From Dechloromonas sp. (GTDB lineage: Bacteria; Pseudomonadota; Gammaproteobacteria; Burkholderiales; Rhodocyclaceae): DNA of 64,000 nt. Position numbers and translations under genes: made by a program. The notes below the pieces were generated by a model, which had not been told where the DNA came from, did no database searches, and worked only from the letters and a program-made list of their open reading frames with translations. This document shows, piece after piece, positions 27,491 to 36,124 of this stretch. The stretch covers positions 58,022-122,021 of the forward strand of contig JAABQV010000010.1 of assembly GCA_011391255.1 (NCBI GenBank), written 5' to 3'. Within the stretch, counting starts at the first letter, position 1. The number at the start of each line of letters is the position of its first letter.

Positions 27491-27496
27491 TCGTCG

Positions 27497-28468
27497 CTAA
27501 AGCGAATACGGCCGGTGCAACCAGCTGCGCACGACTTCGGCATCGCGCTGCGGCAAGTAGGCAAAGCCTGATAGCGAGTCTTCAACGACTGCTTGCGCAA
27601 CCCAGTGCGGCACCGCCTTGCTGGTCAGCATGTTGAAGTACCAGGCCATCGGGTAGCCTGCGGCACGGTCAAAATGGATCAATGCCTCACTTAGTTTGAG
27701 GCCGCTGGTGCCGTCGGCCGCCTCGAAATCCGGCAACTCGCCGGCCAGGGTGGCGATCGGCTGGGCGCGAAACACCGGCTGATGGTAGCGATCGAGATGC
27801 TCCCGTGTGGCGATTACCCAATGGTTGTAAAAAGCGCTGGTATGGCTGGCACTGCTTTTTGACCAATCCTCAACCATGCGGTGAATCGACGCCGGTTCGG
27901 GTTTTTGCGCCAGCATGCGCTTGAGGAAAGCGCCGACATGATGAATCCGGCGGAAGGCGTAATAGGGCAGCGCGCATGGAACCGGCTGAATGCTGCCAGC
28001 CCGCGGATCAACCAGCTCTTCCAGCGTACTTGGGTCATTGGCAAACAGTTGATGGGCACGCATTTCATGCAGGTCTTCGATTTCCAGCTGTAGAAAGCCG
28101 GCGGCACTGTCGTCAGCGGCGGCAACAAGGTAATGCGTCTGGCCGACAAGGCGGGTGGCAAACAGCTTTTTCCCGATAAAGTCATCATTGAGGAGGCCAA
28201 AGTCGCCATCGCGCTCATCGAGGGAATCTTCGACCCATTTTTCAAGATTGTCGGTAATTTTTGCCCCGTTGGCGTCCACAATGCCACCCAAACGGTACCA
28301 GCCACCACGGCTCATGGCGTGGCGGAAACGCCATTCCGGCAGGGCTGAACTCAAAGCTTTGACCAGCGCACCAGAGCCGCTGCTGACCGCCACTTTGCTG
28401 CAAGTTTCAACGATCGCCGGCGCCATTGATTTGCAGTGTTCTGTCCAACCGAGAGCCTCTTTCATCAA
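27497..28468 (-). CDS. Unrecognised 323-residue protein at the end of the nifH operon
   Basis: I do not recognise this protein. It is predicted soluble, acidic, without signal peptide or membrane helix, and has four or so cysteines near the N-terminus (EHCKSMAPAIVETCSK) but no clear cluster motif. A Trp/His/Tyr-rich middle (PCALPYYAFRRIHHVGAFL, HTSAFYNHWVIATREHLDRY) is suggestive of a ligand pocket. It is 10 bp after the LRV Fe-S gene and on the same strand, last in the series running from nifH. Co-regulation with nitrogenase is therefore likely; function is open. Confidence 0.65.
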   Translation of the reverse strand: MMKEALGWTEHCKSMAPAIVETCSKVAVSSGSGALVKALSSALPEWRFRHAMSRGGWYRLGGIVDANGAKITDNLEKWVEDSLDERDGDFGLLNDDFIGKKLFATRLVGQTHYLVAAADDSAAGFLQLEIEDLHEMRAHQLFANDPSTLEELVDPRAGSIQPVPCALPYYAFRRIHHVGAFLKRMLAQKPEPASIHRMVEDWSKSSASHTSAFYNHWVIATREHLDRYHQPVFRAQPIATLAGELPDFEAADGTSGLKLSEALIHFDRAAGYPMAWYFNMLTSKAVPHWVAQAVVEDSLSGFAYLPQRDAEVVRSWLHRPYSL

Positions 28469-28478
28469 ATCTTCCTCG

Positions 28479-29237
28479 TCATTGTGTATTTAATTCTGTC
28501 AGACGCTCCTGGGCTGCCTGACGGACTTCGATTTCGGCATCATTCACCAGCTGCGGCAAGAACTCAGCCGGCGCGTTCTCTACCGCTGCCAATCGCACCC
28601 ACCATTCTTTATCCTGCAACATCGCCGCCGCCAGACCGGGCAACGCCCGGCTCGCTACCAGTGCGCGCACCTCAGGCTCCTGGTCGTTGGCCAGCAGGTG
28701 CAGGGCAAACGGCGGCAAGCGCGACGCGACAACCTTGCGTACTTCGCGCTCACTATCCTTGGCCAGCTTGGCGAGTTGGCCGTGTGGCAGGCGCCGGGCG
28801 ACGGTGGCGCGAATCAGGTAATCGGGGTCATCAATCAACTGAACAAGTTGCGCCTCCGGTAGCCTTGCAGCAACCGAAAGCCGAACCTCGCGATCCGGGT
28901 CTTTCGCCATGCTGATCAAATTCTCGACCGGCAAGCGCATCGCAACAACGCGGCGGACAACTTCATCCGGATCACTTTTCAGGGCAAAAACGGCGTCGAC
29001 CGCAACATAGCGGACAGCAATGGCGCGCCGCTCCCAAAAAATATCGTTCAGATAGTTGGAAGATAACTCGGGGTTGGCGCGTAAAAAACGGTCGATCTGC
29101 CGTCCGCTGTGCGCGCGGATACAGGCATCACCGGGCGTGCAACGACGGCTGTTCAGGTAATCGGGGAAAAAGGTGCAGCCGGAGCAAAGGCCGAGGCGAC
29201 CGACGCCGGCCTGCCCGACTTTCTGATCACTCGTCAT
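28479..29237 (-). CDS. [4Fe-4S] leucine-rich-repeat-variant (LRV) protein
   Basis: A 252-residue protein with an N-terminal cluster domain holding Cys18, Cys21, Cys33 and Cys39 (LCSGCTFFPDY, RRCTPGDACIRAHSGRQIDR), then about seven LRV repeats such as DPDEVVRRVVAMRLPVENL, DPDREVRLSVAARLPEAQL and DPDYLIRATVARRLPHGQL. The structure of this fold is known from the Azotobacter vinelandii protein, whose gene also lies near nif genes; its function is not established. I chose the ATG at 29237, which overlaps the upstream gene by 11 bp. Confidence 0.92.
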   Translation of the reverse strand: MTSDQKVGQAGVGRLGLCSGCTFFPDYLNSRRCTPGDACIRAHSGRQIDRFLRANPELSSNYLNDIFWERRAIAVRYVAVDAVFALKSDPDEVVRRVVAMRLPVENLISMAKDPDREVRLSVAARLPEAQLVQLIDDPDYLIRATVARRLPHGQLAKLAKDSEREVRKVVASRLPPFALHLLANDQEPEVRALVASRALPGLAAAMLQDKEWWVRLAAVENAPAEFLPQLVNDAEIEVRQAAQERLTELNTQ

Positions 29238-29490
29238 CGACCTTGGCGGCGACAAGAATGCCGGTTGCCGACTCCAGTGAATTGGTCAGCGCCAGACAAT
29301 GCCCGGAGCTGCCGCTAATCAGGAAGAGATCGTAGCCTTCAATACTCAAAGCCGGGTTGTAAAGCGGCGAGACATCGTCCTCGCTGCACTCGGTAAAGTG
29401 CAGCTCGGCAAATTGCTTGCGCAGTGCGCCAACGCTGGCATCCTGTTGCGCCGCATCACCGACCTGAGCGAGTTGCTGCGGGGTAATCAC
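29227..29490 (-). CDS. Small acidic nif-linked protein, unknown function
   Basis: An 87-residue acidic protein (MITPQQLAQVGDAAQQDASV through GILVAAKVDDE). It contains a single pair of scattered cysteines (TECSEDDV, SSGHCLALT) and no motif I can name. It overlaps the nafY/nifX-like gene by 4 bp at its start (ATGA) and the LRV gene by 11 bp at its end, which indicates tight translational coupling. Small proteins in this position are common in betaproteobacterial nif clusters. Confidence 0.7.
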   Translation of the reverse strand: MITPQQLAQVGDAAQQDASVGALRKQFAELHFTECSEDDVSPLYNPALSIEGYDLFLISGSSGHCLALTNSLESATGILVAAKVDDE

Positions 29491-30218
29491 GCGGACTCCT
29501 CGGCATCCAGGGCTTCTTCAAAACGCGCCAGCGAGGCTGATGGCACACCCATGATCTGCGCCAGCCAGGGCGGCGGGCTGCTCAGGCGGCCCTGCAACTC
29601 GACCATTACTTCGCGGGCTTTTCCGCCAGCCGGCTTCTTGATCGGATGGACGCCGGCTCTGACGACCTTGGCTGCGGCCGGGCCGCCAATGGACTGCACA
29701 TAAACAATCTGGCAGTCATTGATCAGCGCCGAACGGGCGGCATTTTTGTCTTCTTCGGAATCAGCTTCGACGGTTGTCCGCACGGCGATCAGCTTGATCA
29801 CATCGGCTCCGACCTGATAGACCAGAAAACGCTCGCAAGAGCCGAAGTGGCCATCGAGATTCTCGCCGCGATTGGCGGCAAATGCGACGCGCAGGGAACC
29901 GGGCATTTCGCCCTCGGTATAGGCGTCGACCGCAGGAAAGTCGTTATTATCGACGCCCTGCCCCCAAAGCAGGCGCACGGCCTCTTTCAGAGACTCGCCA
30001 TCGACACCGACATGACAGCCCTGCTCGGCAAAATCGCCGGCGAGAATGACGCGCAGGTCTTCGACCGTCAGGGTAGCAAGTTTTTTTTCAGTCAGCGGCG
30101 AATCAAGCTTTTCGATCAGCGCACCAACCAGTTCGCGGACATCAAGACCATTCAGGGTGCGGGCAGCCAGCGCGATGCGCAGCGCAGCTTCGCGGGAGGC
30201 GACGGGGGTATCGGACAT
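29487..30218 (-). CDS. NafY/NifX-type FeMo-cofactor carrier protein
   Basis: A 243-residue protein of two domains. The N-terminal helical domain (about 1-90: REAALRIALAARTLNGLDV, LTVEDLRVILAGDF) is the NafY-type domain that binds apo-dinitrogenase. The C-terminal NifX/NifB-C-like domain (about 108-215) has LRVAFAANRGENLDGHFGSC with His124 in the position known to bind FeMo-co in NafY, and QIVYVQSIGGPAAAKVVRAG. Such proteins hold cofactor or keep apo-MoFe protein open for insertion. The gene follows a 182-bp hairpin-rich spacer after the ferredoxin. Confidence 0.85.
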   Translation of the reverse strand: MSDTPVASREAALRIALAARTLNGLDVRELVGALIEKLDSPLTEKKLATLTVEDLRVILAGDFAEQGCHVGVDGESLKEAVRLLWGQGVDNNDFPAVDAYTEGEMPGSLRVAFAANRGENLDGHFGSCERFLVYQVGADVIKLIAVRTTVEADSEEDKNAARSALINDCQIVYVQSIGGPAAAKVVRAGVHPIKKPAGGKAREVMVELQGRLSSPPPWLAQIMGVPSASLARFEEALDAEESA

Positions 30219-30282
30219 GCTGGGCTCCTGAGAAAGTGCAGATGGGAACGCCGGATCAGTTTTAACAATGGCCCGGCGTCAG

Positions 30283-30301
30283 CTCAAGGCTCGGCCTTGA
30301 G
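30283..30301. repeat. Small perfect hairpin in ferredoxin-nafY spacer
   Basis: CTCAAGGC-TCG-GCCTTGAG, an 8-bp stem with 3-nt loop, abutting the longer inverted repeat at 30301. No T-run follows on either strand. Confidence 0.7.
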
Positions 30302-30402
30302 ATTTGCATGCTGGCCGTGCATGACGCGAAGACGAGCCGAAGACAGTGCTATTGCACGGCGAGGCGAAGTCGACAAAGTCATGCGCGGCCGGAATGCAAA
30401 TC
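30301..30402. repeat. Long imperfect inverted repeat in the ferredoxin-nafY spacer
   Basis: Arms 30301-30325 and 30378-30402 are inverted copies matching at 22 of 25 positions (both arms carry GATTTGCAT and GCATGAC in inverted sense). The 52-bp centre contains a further GTGC-TATT-GCAC hairpin. The right arm covers the ferredoxin stop codon. It could act as an mRNA processing or stability element, or be the footprint of a small mobile element. Confidence 0.7.
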
Positions 30403-30592
30403 AGGCCGGGCTGATGCAGCCGGACGGGCATACATCGACACACAACGGGGAATCGTTGTGGCCGTCGCATTCCGTACAGGTAGCGCCATCGATCTTGAAA
30501 AAGACCTTGCCGGAACTGATGGCTTTGGTCGGACAAACCGGCTTGCAATCACCGCAGGCGGTGCACATGTCGGAATCAATTTTCATTGCCAT
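30401..30592 (-). CDS. 2[4Fe-4S] ferredoxin (FdxN-like)
   Basis: A 63-residue ferredoxin with two cluster motifs: CTACGDCKPVCPTKAI and CTECDGHNDSPLCVDVCP. The second has the extended spacing between its second and third cysteines found in nif- and Allochromatium-type ferredoxins. It is the probable electron donor to NifH or to FeMo-co synthesis. It starts 11 bp after nifT and ends within the long inverted repeat. Confidence 0.93.
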   Translation of the reverse strand: MAMKIDSDMCTACGDCKPVCPTKAISSGKVFFKIDGATCTECDGHNDSPLCVDVCPSGCISPA

Positions 30593-30603
30593 GATGTTTT
30601 CTC

Positions 30604-30831
30604 CTAGTCTTCAGCAGCACCAAGGCGCCTGGCGCGCAGGGAAATGGGCAGACGGGGCGGCTTGGCGATCGGGTCAATGTAGTAAGTCCCCCCGTTATCC
30701 AGCTTCAATTCGCCACCCCATTTTTCTGGCGTGTCGAATTCGATGGACTCAATGGAAGCTTCCAGGTCGCGCTTCGGGAGGTAAAAAACCAGCCCGCCCT
30801 TGGCGTCGCTTTGGATCATGATGTTGGCCAT
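30604..30831 (-). CDS. nifT: NifT/FixU
   Basis: A 75-residue protein (MANIMIQSDAKGGLVFYLPK, then GGELKLDNGGTYYIDP). NifT is a small conserved protein after nifK in most nifHDK operons; its deletion has little effect and its function is not settled. Ribosome site AGGAGAAG precedes the start. Confidence 0.93.
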   Translation of the reverse strand: MANIMIQSDAKGGLVFYLPKRDLEASIESIEFDTPEKWGGELKLDNGGTYYIDPIAKPPRLPISLRARRLGAAED

Positions 30832-30848
30832 GCAACTTCTCCTGCAGA

Positions 30849-30874
30849 ACTGGCGGAGCCGAAGCCCCGCCAGT
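30849..30874 (-). other. Stem-loop between nifK and nifT
   Basis: ACTGGCGG pairs perfectly with CCGCCAGT around a 10-nt loop. No T-run follows, so it is more likely a processing or stability element that lowers expression of the genes after nifK. Confidence 0.6.
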
Positions 30875-30881
30875 ATTTCGA

Positions 30882-32450
30882 TTAACGAACCAGGTCGAAG
30901 TTGTAGTCGGTCGTACCCATGCCAATCGTTTCCTTGTCGAGTTGCTCAAGGACCGCGTTGGTCAGTTGGGTGACGATGGACATCATGCCCTCGTAGCCCA
31001 TCGTCGTTTGACGATGCAGGTGATGACGGTCGAAGAGCGGGAAGCCAAGGCGGATCAACGGTACTTCAAACTCGTCACCCTTGTACTTGGTGTCGCGCTG
31101 GATGTACTTGCCGTAGCTGTTGCCGATCAGGAAGTCAGGCTTGTCGGTGAAGCACAGGCTGCGCATGTGCCACAAGTCGTTACCGGCATAGACCTTGCCA
31201 TTGACGCCGAACGGGCTTTCGGCAAGGAGCTTTTCGACATTCTTGGCCCAACGCTTGTTGCCGTTGTTCGCCAGAACGTGGGTCGGCTCAGCACCCACTT
31301 CAAGGAGGATCTTGACCATACCGAGGACAAAGTCAGGATCACCGTAGAGGGCAAACTTCTTACCGTGCAGCCAGGCGTGGCTGTCGGAAATCAGGTCCAT
31401 ACAGCGTCCACGTTCCGTGGCCAGCGACTCGGGAATCGCCTTGCCGGTGACTTCGGAAACCTTCATCAGGAACTCGTCGGTCCAGTCGACACCCATCGGA
31501 ATATTCAGCTTGGGGATCTCGTGATTCCAGGTGTTCTCGATGTACTTCTTGGATTTTTCCAGCTGGCTGGGTTGCAGAAGCAAGGTCGTGATGGCATTCG
31601 GCGCATCCTTGACTTCGTCGATCGTCGTGCCGCCGGCGTACATGCGGAATTCACCATCAGCAGGGGTGTCGAACACTTCGCTGCAATCAGACAGGTAGGT
31701 GAAATCGACATCCATCTGACCGAGCATGCGCTTGATCACGGCGAAGTTACCAAGATAGGTTTCGAAGCCAGGAATAATGTTGAGCTTGCCGTTCGAACCG
31801 ATCTTCTTGTCCGCCATGAAGTTCAGCGTGAAGGAGCGCAGGATGCCTTCTTCCATATTGTCCCAGCCGGTCGTGTGCGAACCGACGAAAGACGGGGTAT
31901 GGGCGAAAGGAACCGGGTAATCCTGAGGAATGTTGCCGGCCTTCTTGGTGTTGTTGATGAAGGCATTCAAGTCGTCACCAATAACTTCCGCCATACAGGT
32001 AGTGGAAACCGCGATCATGTCCGGCTTGTAAATCGCCTTGGCGTTTTCGAGGCCATCGATCATGTTTTTCTGACCACCGAACACGGCTGCATCTTCGGTC
32101 ATCGAGTCAGAAACACAGGAACACGGTTCTTTGAAGTGACGGTTGAAGTAGGTGCGGAAGTAAGCGACACAACCTTGCGAACCATGCACGTAAGGCAGGG
32201 TCTTGTGGAAGCCGGAAGCACAGAGGACTGCGCCGAGCGGCTGGCAGGCTTTAGCCGGATCAACGGTCAGGGCCTGGCGCTGGAAGTTGAGGTCCTGATA
32301 TTCCTTCGTCGTAGTCCACATGAAGGTTTCAAAGACTTTTTCCGGCGTATGCGTTTCTTCAAAGAGAGTGCGCTTTTCAGCCAGGTTCTTTTTGTAGTCG
32401 TCGTCGCGGAACAACGGATAACAGGGGTTAATCTTTTCTGCGGTTTGCAT
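30882..32450 (-). CDS. nifK: Nitrogenase MoFe protein beta subunit
   Basis: A 522-residue subunit carrying half of the P-cluster ligands: Cys69 (PAKACQPLG), Cys94 (GSQGCVAYFRTYFNRHFKEP) and Cys152 (STTCMAEVIGDD), equivalent to Cys70, 95 and 153 in Azotobacter. Also typical are the N-terminal NPCYPLFRDDDY and the C-terminal TDYNFDLVR. The start is preceded by AAGGAGAT. A 76-bp spacer separates it from nifD. Confidence 0.98.
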   Translation of the reverse strand: MQTAEKINPCYPLFRDDDYKKNLAEKRTLFEETHTPEKVFETFMWTTTKEYQDLNFQRQALTVDPAKACQPLGAVLCASGFHKTLPYVHGSQGCVAYFRTYFNRHFKEPCSCVSDSMTEDAAVFGGQKNMIDGLENAKAIYKPDMIAVSTTCMAEVIGDDLNAFINNTKKAGNIPQDYPVPFAHTPSFVGSHTTGWDNMEEGILRSFTLNFMADKKIGSNGKLNIIPGFETYLGNFAVIKRMLGQMDVDFTYLSDCSEVFDTPADGEFRMYAGGTTIDEVKDAPNAITTLLLQPSQLEKSKKYIENTWNHEIPKLNIPMGVDWTDEFLMKVSEVTGKAIPESLATERGRCMDLISDSHAWLHGKKFALYGDPDFVLGMVKILLEVGAEPTHVLANNGNKRWAKNVEKLLAESPFGVNGKVYAGNDLWHMRSLCFTDKPDFLIGNSYGKYIQRDTKYKGDEFEVPLIRLGFPLFDRHHLHRQTTMGYEGMMSIVTQLTNAVLEQLDKETIGMGTTDYNFDLVR

Positions 32451-32526
32451 TTGCTATCTCCTTGCCCGCACCGCTCATTCGCGGCTACGGGCGTCAGGTT
32501 CAAAGATTTGCCGTTGAGGAGTTAAC

Positions 32527-33999
32527 TCAGGCGGCCTTCTTGACTTCTTCGACAACAGCCTTTTTCCATGGCGGGACGAGATTGCCAAAGACCGGGCTGG
32601 ACAATGCGATGTCCATGTCGCGGGCAAAAATGGCGAAGCCGTCGTAGCCGTGGTAGGGGCCGGAGTAATCCCAGGAGTGCATCTGGCGTAGCGGAATGCC
32701 CATCTTCTGGAAGATGTACTTTTCCTTGATGCCGGAGCCGACCATATCGGGTTTCAGCTTCTTGACGAACTCTTCCAGCTCAAAACCAGTCACGTCGTCG
32801 TAAAGCAGGGTGGCATCTCCCATTTCTTTAATCGTCCGGTCGTAGTCGTCGTTGTGGCCGAATTCGTAACCGGTGCCGATGACTTCCATGCCGAGATCTT
32901 CGTAGGCGCCAATGACGTGACGCGGACGCAGGCCGCCGACGTAGAGCATGACCTTCTTGCCCTGCAAACGCGGTTTGTACTTGTTGATGATGTCGTCCAT
33001 CATCGGCTGATAGCGGGCGATGACAGCGGCGGTCTTTTCCTTGACGGTATCATCGAAGAAATCAGCAATCTTCTTCAGAGATTCGATGATCTTGGTCGGG
33101 CCGAAGAAGTTGTATTCCAGGTAAGGAATGCCGTACTTCTCTTCCATGTGACGCGAGATGTAGTTCATCGAACGGTAGCAGTGAAGCAGATTCAGCTTGA
33201 CGCGCGGTGAGTTCATCATTTCAGCAATGGTGCCGTCGCCGGACCACTGGGAAACCACGCGCAGACCCATCTCTTCGAGAATGATGCGGGTTGCCCAGGC
33301 GTCACCGCCGATGTTGTAGTCACCGATGATTGCGACATCGTAAGGCGTGCCTTCGAAAGGCTGGCCGTCACGCTTGTCGAGCACCCAGTCACGGATCGCG
33401 TCGTTGGCGATGTGGTGGCCCAGCGACTGGGAAACCCCACGGAAGCCCTCGCAGCGTACCGGCACAATCGGCTTGCCGATCGCAGCAGCAGATTTCTTGG
33501 CAACGCCCTCGATATCGTCACCAATCAGGCCGATCGGGCACTCGGACTGAACCGAGATACCTTTGTGCAGCGGGAACAGTTGCTCGACTTCTTCGATCAG
33601 CTTGGCGAGTTTCTTGTCACCACCGAAAACGATGTCTTTTTCCTGGAAATCCGAGGTGAAGTTCATCGTGCCGAAGGTATCGACGCCGGTGGTGCCGACG
33701 TAGTAGTTACGGCGACCGGCGCGGGAATACTGACCGCAGCCGACGGGGCCGTGCGAGATGTGGATCATGTCCTTGATCGGACCCCAGACCACACCCTTGG
33801 AGCCGGCGTAAGCACAACCACGAATGGTCATGACGCCTGGCAGGGACTTGCGGTTGGAAGTGATGCACTTCTTGGATTGTTCAATAGTTTGATCGTTGAC
33901 CGCGAGATGCTTGGTGCGGTCTTTCTTGGCTTTTTCCGGATAAACCTCAAGCACCTCGGCAATGAGGGCTTCGGTTTCTTCGCGAGACAGAGTTGTCAT
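32527..33999 (-). CDS. nifD: Nitrogenase MoFe protein alpha subunit
   Basis: A 490-residue subunit that holds FeMo-co. P-cluster ligands are Cys62 ([10 protein letters not shown]), Cys88 ([13 protein letters not shown]) and Cys154 ([12 protein letters not shown]). FeMo-co ligands are Cys274 ([11 protein letters not shown]) and His441 ([17 protein letters not shown]), with Gln and His neighbours as in the Mo enzyme. I chose the ATG at 33999, which has CAGGAGGAAAT directly upstream; the frame continues 8 codons further. The spacer to nifH carries a hairpin. Confidence 0.98.
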   Translation of the reverse strand: MTTLSREETEALIAEVLEVYPEKAKKDRTKHLAVNDQTIEQSKKCITSNRKSLPGVMTIRGCAYAGSKGVVWGPIKDMIHISHGPVGCGQYSRAGRRNYYVGTTGVDTFGTMNFTSDFQEKDIVFGGDKKLAKLIEEVEQLFPLHKGISVQSECPIGLIGDDIEGVAKKSAAAIGKPIVPVRCEGFRGVSQSLGHHIANDAIRDWVLDKRDGQPFEGTPYDVAIIGDYNIGGDAWATRIILEEMGLRVVSQWSGDGTIAEMMNSPRVKLNLLHCYRSMNYISRHMEEKYGIPYLEYNFFGPTKIIESLKKIADFFDDTVKEKTAAVIARYQPMMDDIINKYKPRLQGKKVMLYVGGLRPRHVIGAYEDLGMEVIGTGYEFGHNDDYDRTIKEMGDATLLYDDVTGFELEEFVKKLKPDMVGSGIKEKYIFQKMGIPLRQMHSWDYSGPYHGYDGFAIFARDMDIALSSPVFGNLVPPWKKAVVEEVKKAA

Positions 34000-34052
34000 A
34001 TTTCCTCCTGACGTCGCCACCAATCTGTGGCCAACGTACTGGTTGAAAGTAG

Positions 34053-34076
34053 CCCTCTCCCGTAAGCGGAAGAGGG
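34053..34076. repeat. Hairpin between nifH and nifD, member of a GC-rich repeat family
   Basis: CCCTCTCCCG-TAA-GCGGAAGAGGG folds into a stem with one mismatch. It resembles the repeat at 44842-44865 almost base for base, so a dispersed repeat has probably been placed here. Hairpins at this point commonly protect nifH mRNA and give more NifH than NifDK. Confidence 0.7.
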
Positions 34077-34092
34077 TGTTCGTCTTTATTGC

Positions 34093-35034
<942 letters not shown>

Positions 35035-35042
35035 TCACCTTT

Positions 35043-35057
35043 GCATGTTGCGTGCCA
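35043..35057 (-). promoter_or_regulatory. Sigma-54 promoter of nifH operon
   Basis: On the minus strand TGGCAC-GCAAC-ATGC, matching the -24/-12 consensus except for the first base of TTGC. It lies 66 bp upstream of the nifH start. Confidence 0.88.
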
Positions 35058-35092
35058 GGTCGACTGACAGACCATAATCCGTTGATTATTAA

Positions 35093-36082
35093 ATGAAAAT
35101 AAAAAATAACCCGATTGCGACCGAGGTGCAGGAATCCGACAACATCCCTACGCTTTGTAGGGGGAGCGACAAAGCGTCGAGCGCTAGCGAGACCAAGCCT
35201 TGCTCGGGAGACGACCATCTCCTTCCTGACTCTTTGCGAGGCAGCCGCGGGCTTCCGGCCGGGGCAACTCACAAAGCTGCCTGGTTGCCACGTGATGCCC
35301 GCCTGCCGATCAACCGCTGCAACCTGCCGGCCGTCGTTCTCGGCGGGCTTACCTACCAGCAGTACCCCAGCCCGCTGCTGCTTGATGGCGTTGCCGAACT
35401 GCACGCGGATCTCTTTCGTCGCTTGCAGGCTGCCGAACCAGAAGAGCGGGCAGAAGTATTCCGTGATTACCTGACCGTCCATTTCCGCCTTGAGCGGCCT
35501 GAAGACATGGGCTTTAGCGGCAATAAAAAGGGCCGCGCCAAAGCCAACTATGTGCGGATGATTCGCGGCTGGAGCTTTGATTCAGACAGCCGTGAGGGCG
35601 CCGTCCTCAAAGGCTGGGTCGAATCGCGCTTCGGCCTGACTCCGCGCTATCACATTCAGGCGCTGCGCGACCCGAGCAGCGATGCCTACAGCCGCTATCT
35701 CGAAATGCGCTCGCACGGACTCTATGGCACCAACGCGCTGGAGGCACAACTTGATCTGGTTTATGCCTTTTCCCAGCGTGAGCTTGAACTGCGCCACCAT
35801 GGCGCCCACCACGTCACGCTTTATCGCGGCGTCAACCGCATGGCGGACCATGAAGTGCTGGCAAAGGGAGAGCATGGCCAATACACCATCCTGCTCAACA
35901 ACCTCAGTTCCTTTACCTGCAGCCGTGAACGCGCTTGCGAGTTCGGTGACTACATTCTTGCGGTCAACGTCCCTTTGACCAAGATTTTCTTCCACTGCGG
36001 CCTGCTGCCGGGACTCTTGCAGGGTGAGGACGAGTTTCTGGTGATTGGTGGCGTCTTTGATGTGACTTTGTCGACAATCTGA
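35093..36082 (+). CDS. draT: DraT, NAD+-dinitrogen-reductase ADP-ribosyltransferase
   Basis: Inactivates NifH by ADP-ribosylating its arginine (here Arg102) when ammonium rises or energy falls. The DraT core starts near LPINRCNLPAVVLGGLTYQQ and includes MGFSGNKKGRAKANYVRMIR, SHGLYGTNALEAQLDLVYAF, TLYRGVNRMADHEVL and LLNNLSSFTCSRERA. The annotated frame starts at 35093 and gives 329 residues, but the first 60 or so are low-complexity and contain the NifA site of nifH. In-frame TTG codons at 35234 and 35285 would give 282 or 265 residues, nearer to family size, so the start is uncertain. The reversing enzyme DraG is not in the window. Confidence 0.88.
   Translation: MKIKNNPIATEVQESDNIPTLCRGSDKASSASETKPCSGDDHLLPDSLRGSRGLPAGATHKAAWLPRDARLPINRCNLPAVVLGGLTYQQYPSPLLLDGVAELHADLFRRLQAAEPEERAEVFRDYLTVHFRLERPEDMGFSGNKKGRAKANYVRMIRGWSFDSDSREGAVLKGWVESRFGLTPRYHIQALRDPSSDAYSRYLEMRSHGLYGTNALEAQLDLVYAFSQRELELRHHGAHHVTLYRGVNRMADHEVLAKGEHGQYTILLNNLSSFTCSRERACEFGDYILAVNVPLTKIFFHCGLLPGLLQGEDEFLVIGGVFDVTLSTI
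35156..35171 (-). promoter_or_regulatory. NifA upstream activator sequence for nifH
   Basis: TGT-AGGGGGAGCG-ACA, with arms that extend perfectly to CGCTTTGT and ACAAAGCG. It is centred about 130 bp upstream of the predicted nifH start site and lies inside the longest draT frame. Confidence 0.85.
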
Positions 36083-36124
36083 CGCTACCTCGCATCAACC
36101 TGGATCAAAAATACTGAGGATGAA

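Noticed and set aside
30238..30254. Possible sigma-54 promoter directly upstream of the nafY-like gene (minus strand CCGGCGTTCCCATCTGC)
   Set aside because: The spacing between GG and GC is 11 bp instead of 10, which abolishes sigma-54 promoters; no NifA site nearby.
29646..30821. 391-codon plus-strand open frame opposite nafY-like, ferredoxin and nifT genes
   Set aside because: Spans three well-supported minus-strand genes and a structured spacer; no protein family visible.
30942..32525. 527-codon plus-strand open frame opposite nifK and the nifD-nifK spacer
   Set aside because: It is the complement of nifK, whose ligand cysteines and length are all correct; the frame is a by-product of GC-biased codon third positions and has no recognisable motif.
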